Shown here: one piece after another, positions 63,078-64,000 of the stretch
Position numbering within the stretch: position 1 is the first letter of the stretch
Layout of the letters: each line of letters starts with the position of its first letter
Source of the DNA: Planobispora rosea
GTDB lineage: Bacteria > Actinomycetota > Actinomycetes > Streptosporangiales > Streptosporangiaceae
Length of the DNA stretch: 64,000 nt
Direction of reading: 5' to 3'
Assembly: GCF_014648175.1 (NCBI RefSeq)
Contig: NZ_BMQP01000001.1
Coordinates: 124,001 to 188,000 of the forward strand
Notes under the pieces: generated by a model
Databases searched by the model: none
Told to the model about the DNA's origin: nothing
The model's input: the letters and a program-made list of their open reading frames with translations, nothing else
Translations under genes and position numbers: made by a program

Positions 63078-63626
63078 ATGGAGAAGGAAGTATCTAAATC
63101 TTTGATGGACATGGACGGCCTGCTTTTCGATCCTGAGACCAGGACCGCCATGGCCCGTTTCATCGGCAATGAGGACACCCTCGCGCTGGAGGCCGCCGCC
63201 GCCGTCCGCATCGCCTTCCGCGCGGTCGAGCGCATGCGCGCCCACGGCGCCGAGGGGCGCGGGCTGAGCTCGGGGGCGCTGGACATCCTGCTGCGGCTGA
63301 GCGCCTCCGAGCACGCGGTCAGCATCGGCGACCTAGCCCAGTCGGCGGGGGTCAGTTCCCGCAACGTCACCGGACTGGTCGACACCCTCGAACGCGACGG
63401 CCTGGTGCGGCGGGCACCCGCCCCCCACGACCGGCGTTCCGTCCTGGCCGAGATCACCCCTGCGGGACGGGAATGGATCGAGAACTTCAGGAGACCGACC
63501 CAGGCCGCCATGGCCGCGCTCTTCCGCGGCTTCAGTCCCGACGATCTGCGCCGGCTACGCCATCTGTGCCTGCGCCTGACCGACAACCAGAACAAGCTCG
63601 CCGAGCATCTGAACGGAGCCCGATGA
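63078..63626 (+). CDS. MarR-family regulator
   Basis: A 182-residue winged-helix regulator. The DNA-binding part is LSSGALDILLRLSASEHAVSIGDLAQSAGVSSRNVTGLVDTLERDGLVRR (about 62-111), with the APHDRRSVLAEITPAGREW wing near 114-133, all typical of MarR. The N-terminal and C-terminal helices form the dimer. It starts at ATG 63078 in a notably AT-rich promoter region. Its stop overlaps the following SnoaL-like gene (ATGA), so that gene is probably in the same transcript. Confidence 0.92.
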   Translation: MEKEVSKSLMDMDGLLFDPETRTAMARFIGNEDTLALEAAAAVRIAFRAVERMRAHGAEGRGLSSGALDILLRLSASEHAVSIGDLAQSAGVSSRNVTGLVDTLERDGLVRRAPAPHDRRSVLAEITPAGREWIENFRRPTQAAMAALFRGFSPDDLRRLRHLCLRLTDNQNKLAEHLNGAR

Positions 63627-63985
63627 CCACCGAGCAGACCGTCCGCGGCTATCACGAGGCGAGGTTCCGGGGTGACGTGGCCGCCGCGGCCGCCTGCCTG
63701 GCGGAGCCGTTCACCTTCCGCAGCCCGTTCATCACCTCGACCGACCCGGCCGGCCACCTGGCCGGGCTGCCGGGATTCGTCCAGGTGGTCACCGGCGTCG
63801 ACATGATCAGTGAGTTGTACGGCGATGCGGAGGCCACCCTCGTCTACGACGTCCACACCGCCACCCCGGCCGGCACCCAGCACACTGCCGAGCACTTCCG
63901 CCTCGATCCGACGGGCAGGATCACCTCCATCAGCCTCATCTTCGACGCCGCGCCATGGCGGTCGATGGCGGCGCTGATCACCTGA
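63623..63985 (+). CDS. SnoaL/NTF2-like small protein
   Basis: A 120-residue protein with the NTF2-like pattern: an N-terminal helix (TTEQTVRGYHEARFRGDVAAAAACLA), then strands (EPFTFRSPF, ATLVYDVHT, HTAEHFRLDPTGRITSISLIFD). It forms the cone-shaped fold of SnoaL-like enzymes and many uncharacterised proteins. ATG 63623 overlaps the MarR stop, implying co-translation. Function is not determinable; as a MarR target it may handle a small hydrophobic ligand. Confidence 0.85.
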   Translation: MTTEQTVRGYHEARFRGDVAAAAACLAEPFTFRSPFITSTDPAGHLAGLPGFVQVVTGVDMISELYGDAEATLVYDVHTATPAGTQHTAEHFRLDPTGRITSISLIFDAAPWRSMAALIT

Positions 63986-64000
63986 CGCCCAGGTGGGACG

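Overview
The window is high-GC actinobacterial chromosome. GTG starts, GTGA/ATGA gene overlaps and the core order rimP-nusA-ylxR-infB-DUF503-rbfA-nrnA-truB-ribF...rpsO-pnp-M16 peptidase...dapB suggest a filamentous actinomycete, probably Streptosporangiales. The genus cannot be fixed from sequence alone. No rRNA, tRNA, CRISPR array or replication origin was seen.

Region 1 (1-9.7 kb) is accessory. It holds the edge of a DUF1707 gene, an IS110-family element, a pentapeptide-repeat protein, a DUF6891-like protein, a DUF998 membrane protein, a divergent LysR/SDR pair, a decayed RelE/ParE-like pair, a DUF4143-type AAA ATPase preceded by 23-bp-spaced palindromic iterons, and a TcmP/LCMT-like methyltransferase.

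Region 2 (9.7-28.5 kb) looks like a catabolic acyl-CoA regulon split by unrelated genes. Four near-identical 16-bp palindromes (type CCAAGCGCTTGCTTGG) precede a flavin reductase/acyl-CoA dehydrogenase operon, a thiolase-like/DUF35 operon, an operon of LLM monooxygenase, PaaK-like protein, FadD ligase, degenerate ligase and ferredoxin reductase, and a second acyl-CoA dehydrogenase. The set would suit activation, flavin-dependent oxygenation, dehydrogenation and retro-aldol shortening of a bulky carboxylic acid such as a steroid or isoprenoid. The substrate is unknown and no cognate TetR regulator lies in the window. Between these blocks sit a GntR/UTRA regulator, a GNAT, CutC, a DUF6986 aldolase-like enzyme and a TPR-GGDEF protein. 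A broken SARP/NB-ARC regulator lies at 26.85-27.4 kb.

Region 3 (28.5-34.4 kb) has proS, a chemoreceptor, two DUF4236 paralogues, and a ferritin-like protein with a Tat lipoprotein.

Region 4 (34.5-54.8 kb) is the translation, RNA-maturation and RNA-decay core. It is interrupted by a TetR/permease/amidohydrolase module between ribF and rpsO and by an MFS exporter before dapB.

Region 5 (54.8-64 kb) carries a 58-aa zinc-ribbon protein, GNATs, menA, a CGNR regulator, a MocR regulator whose start codon overlaps that of a divergent EamA exporter, an R2/ferritin-like diiron protein, an APH-family kinase, and a MarR/SnoaL-like pair.
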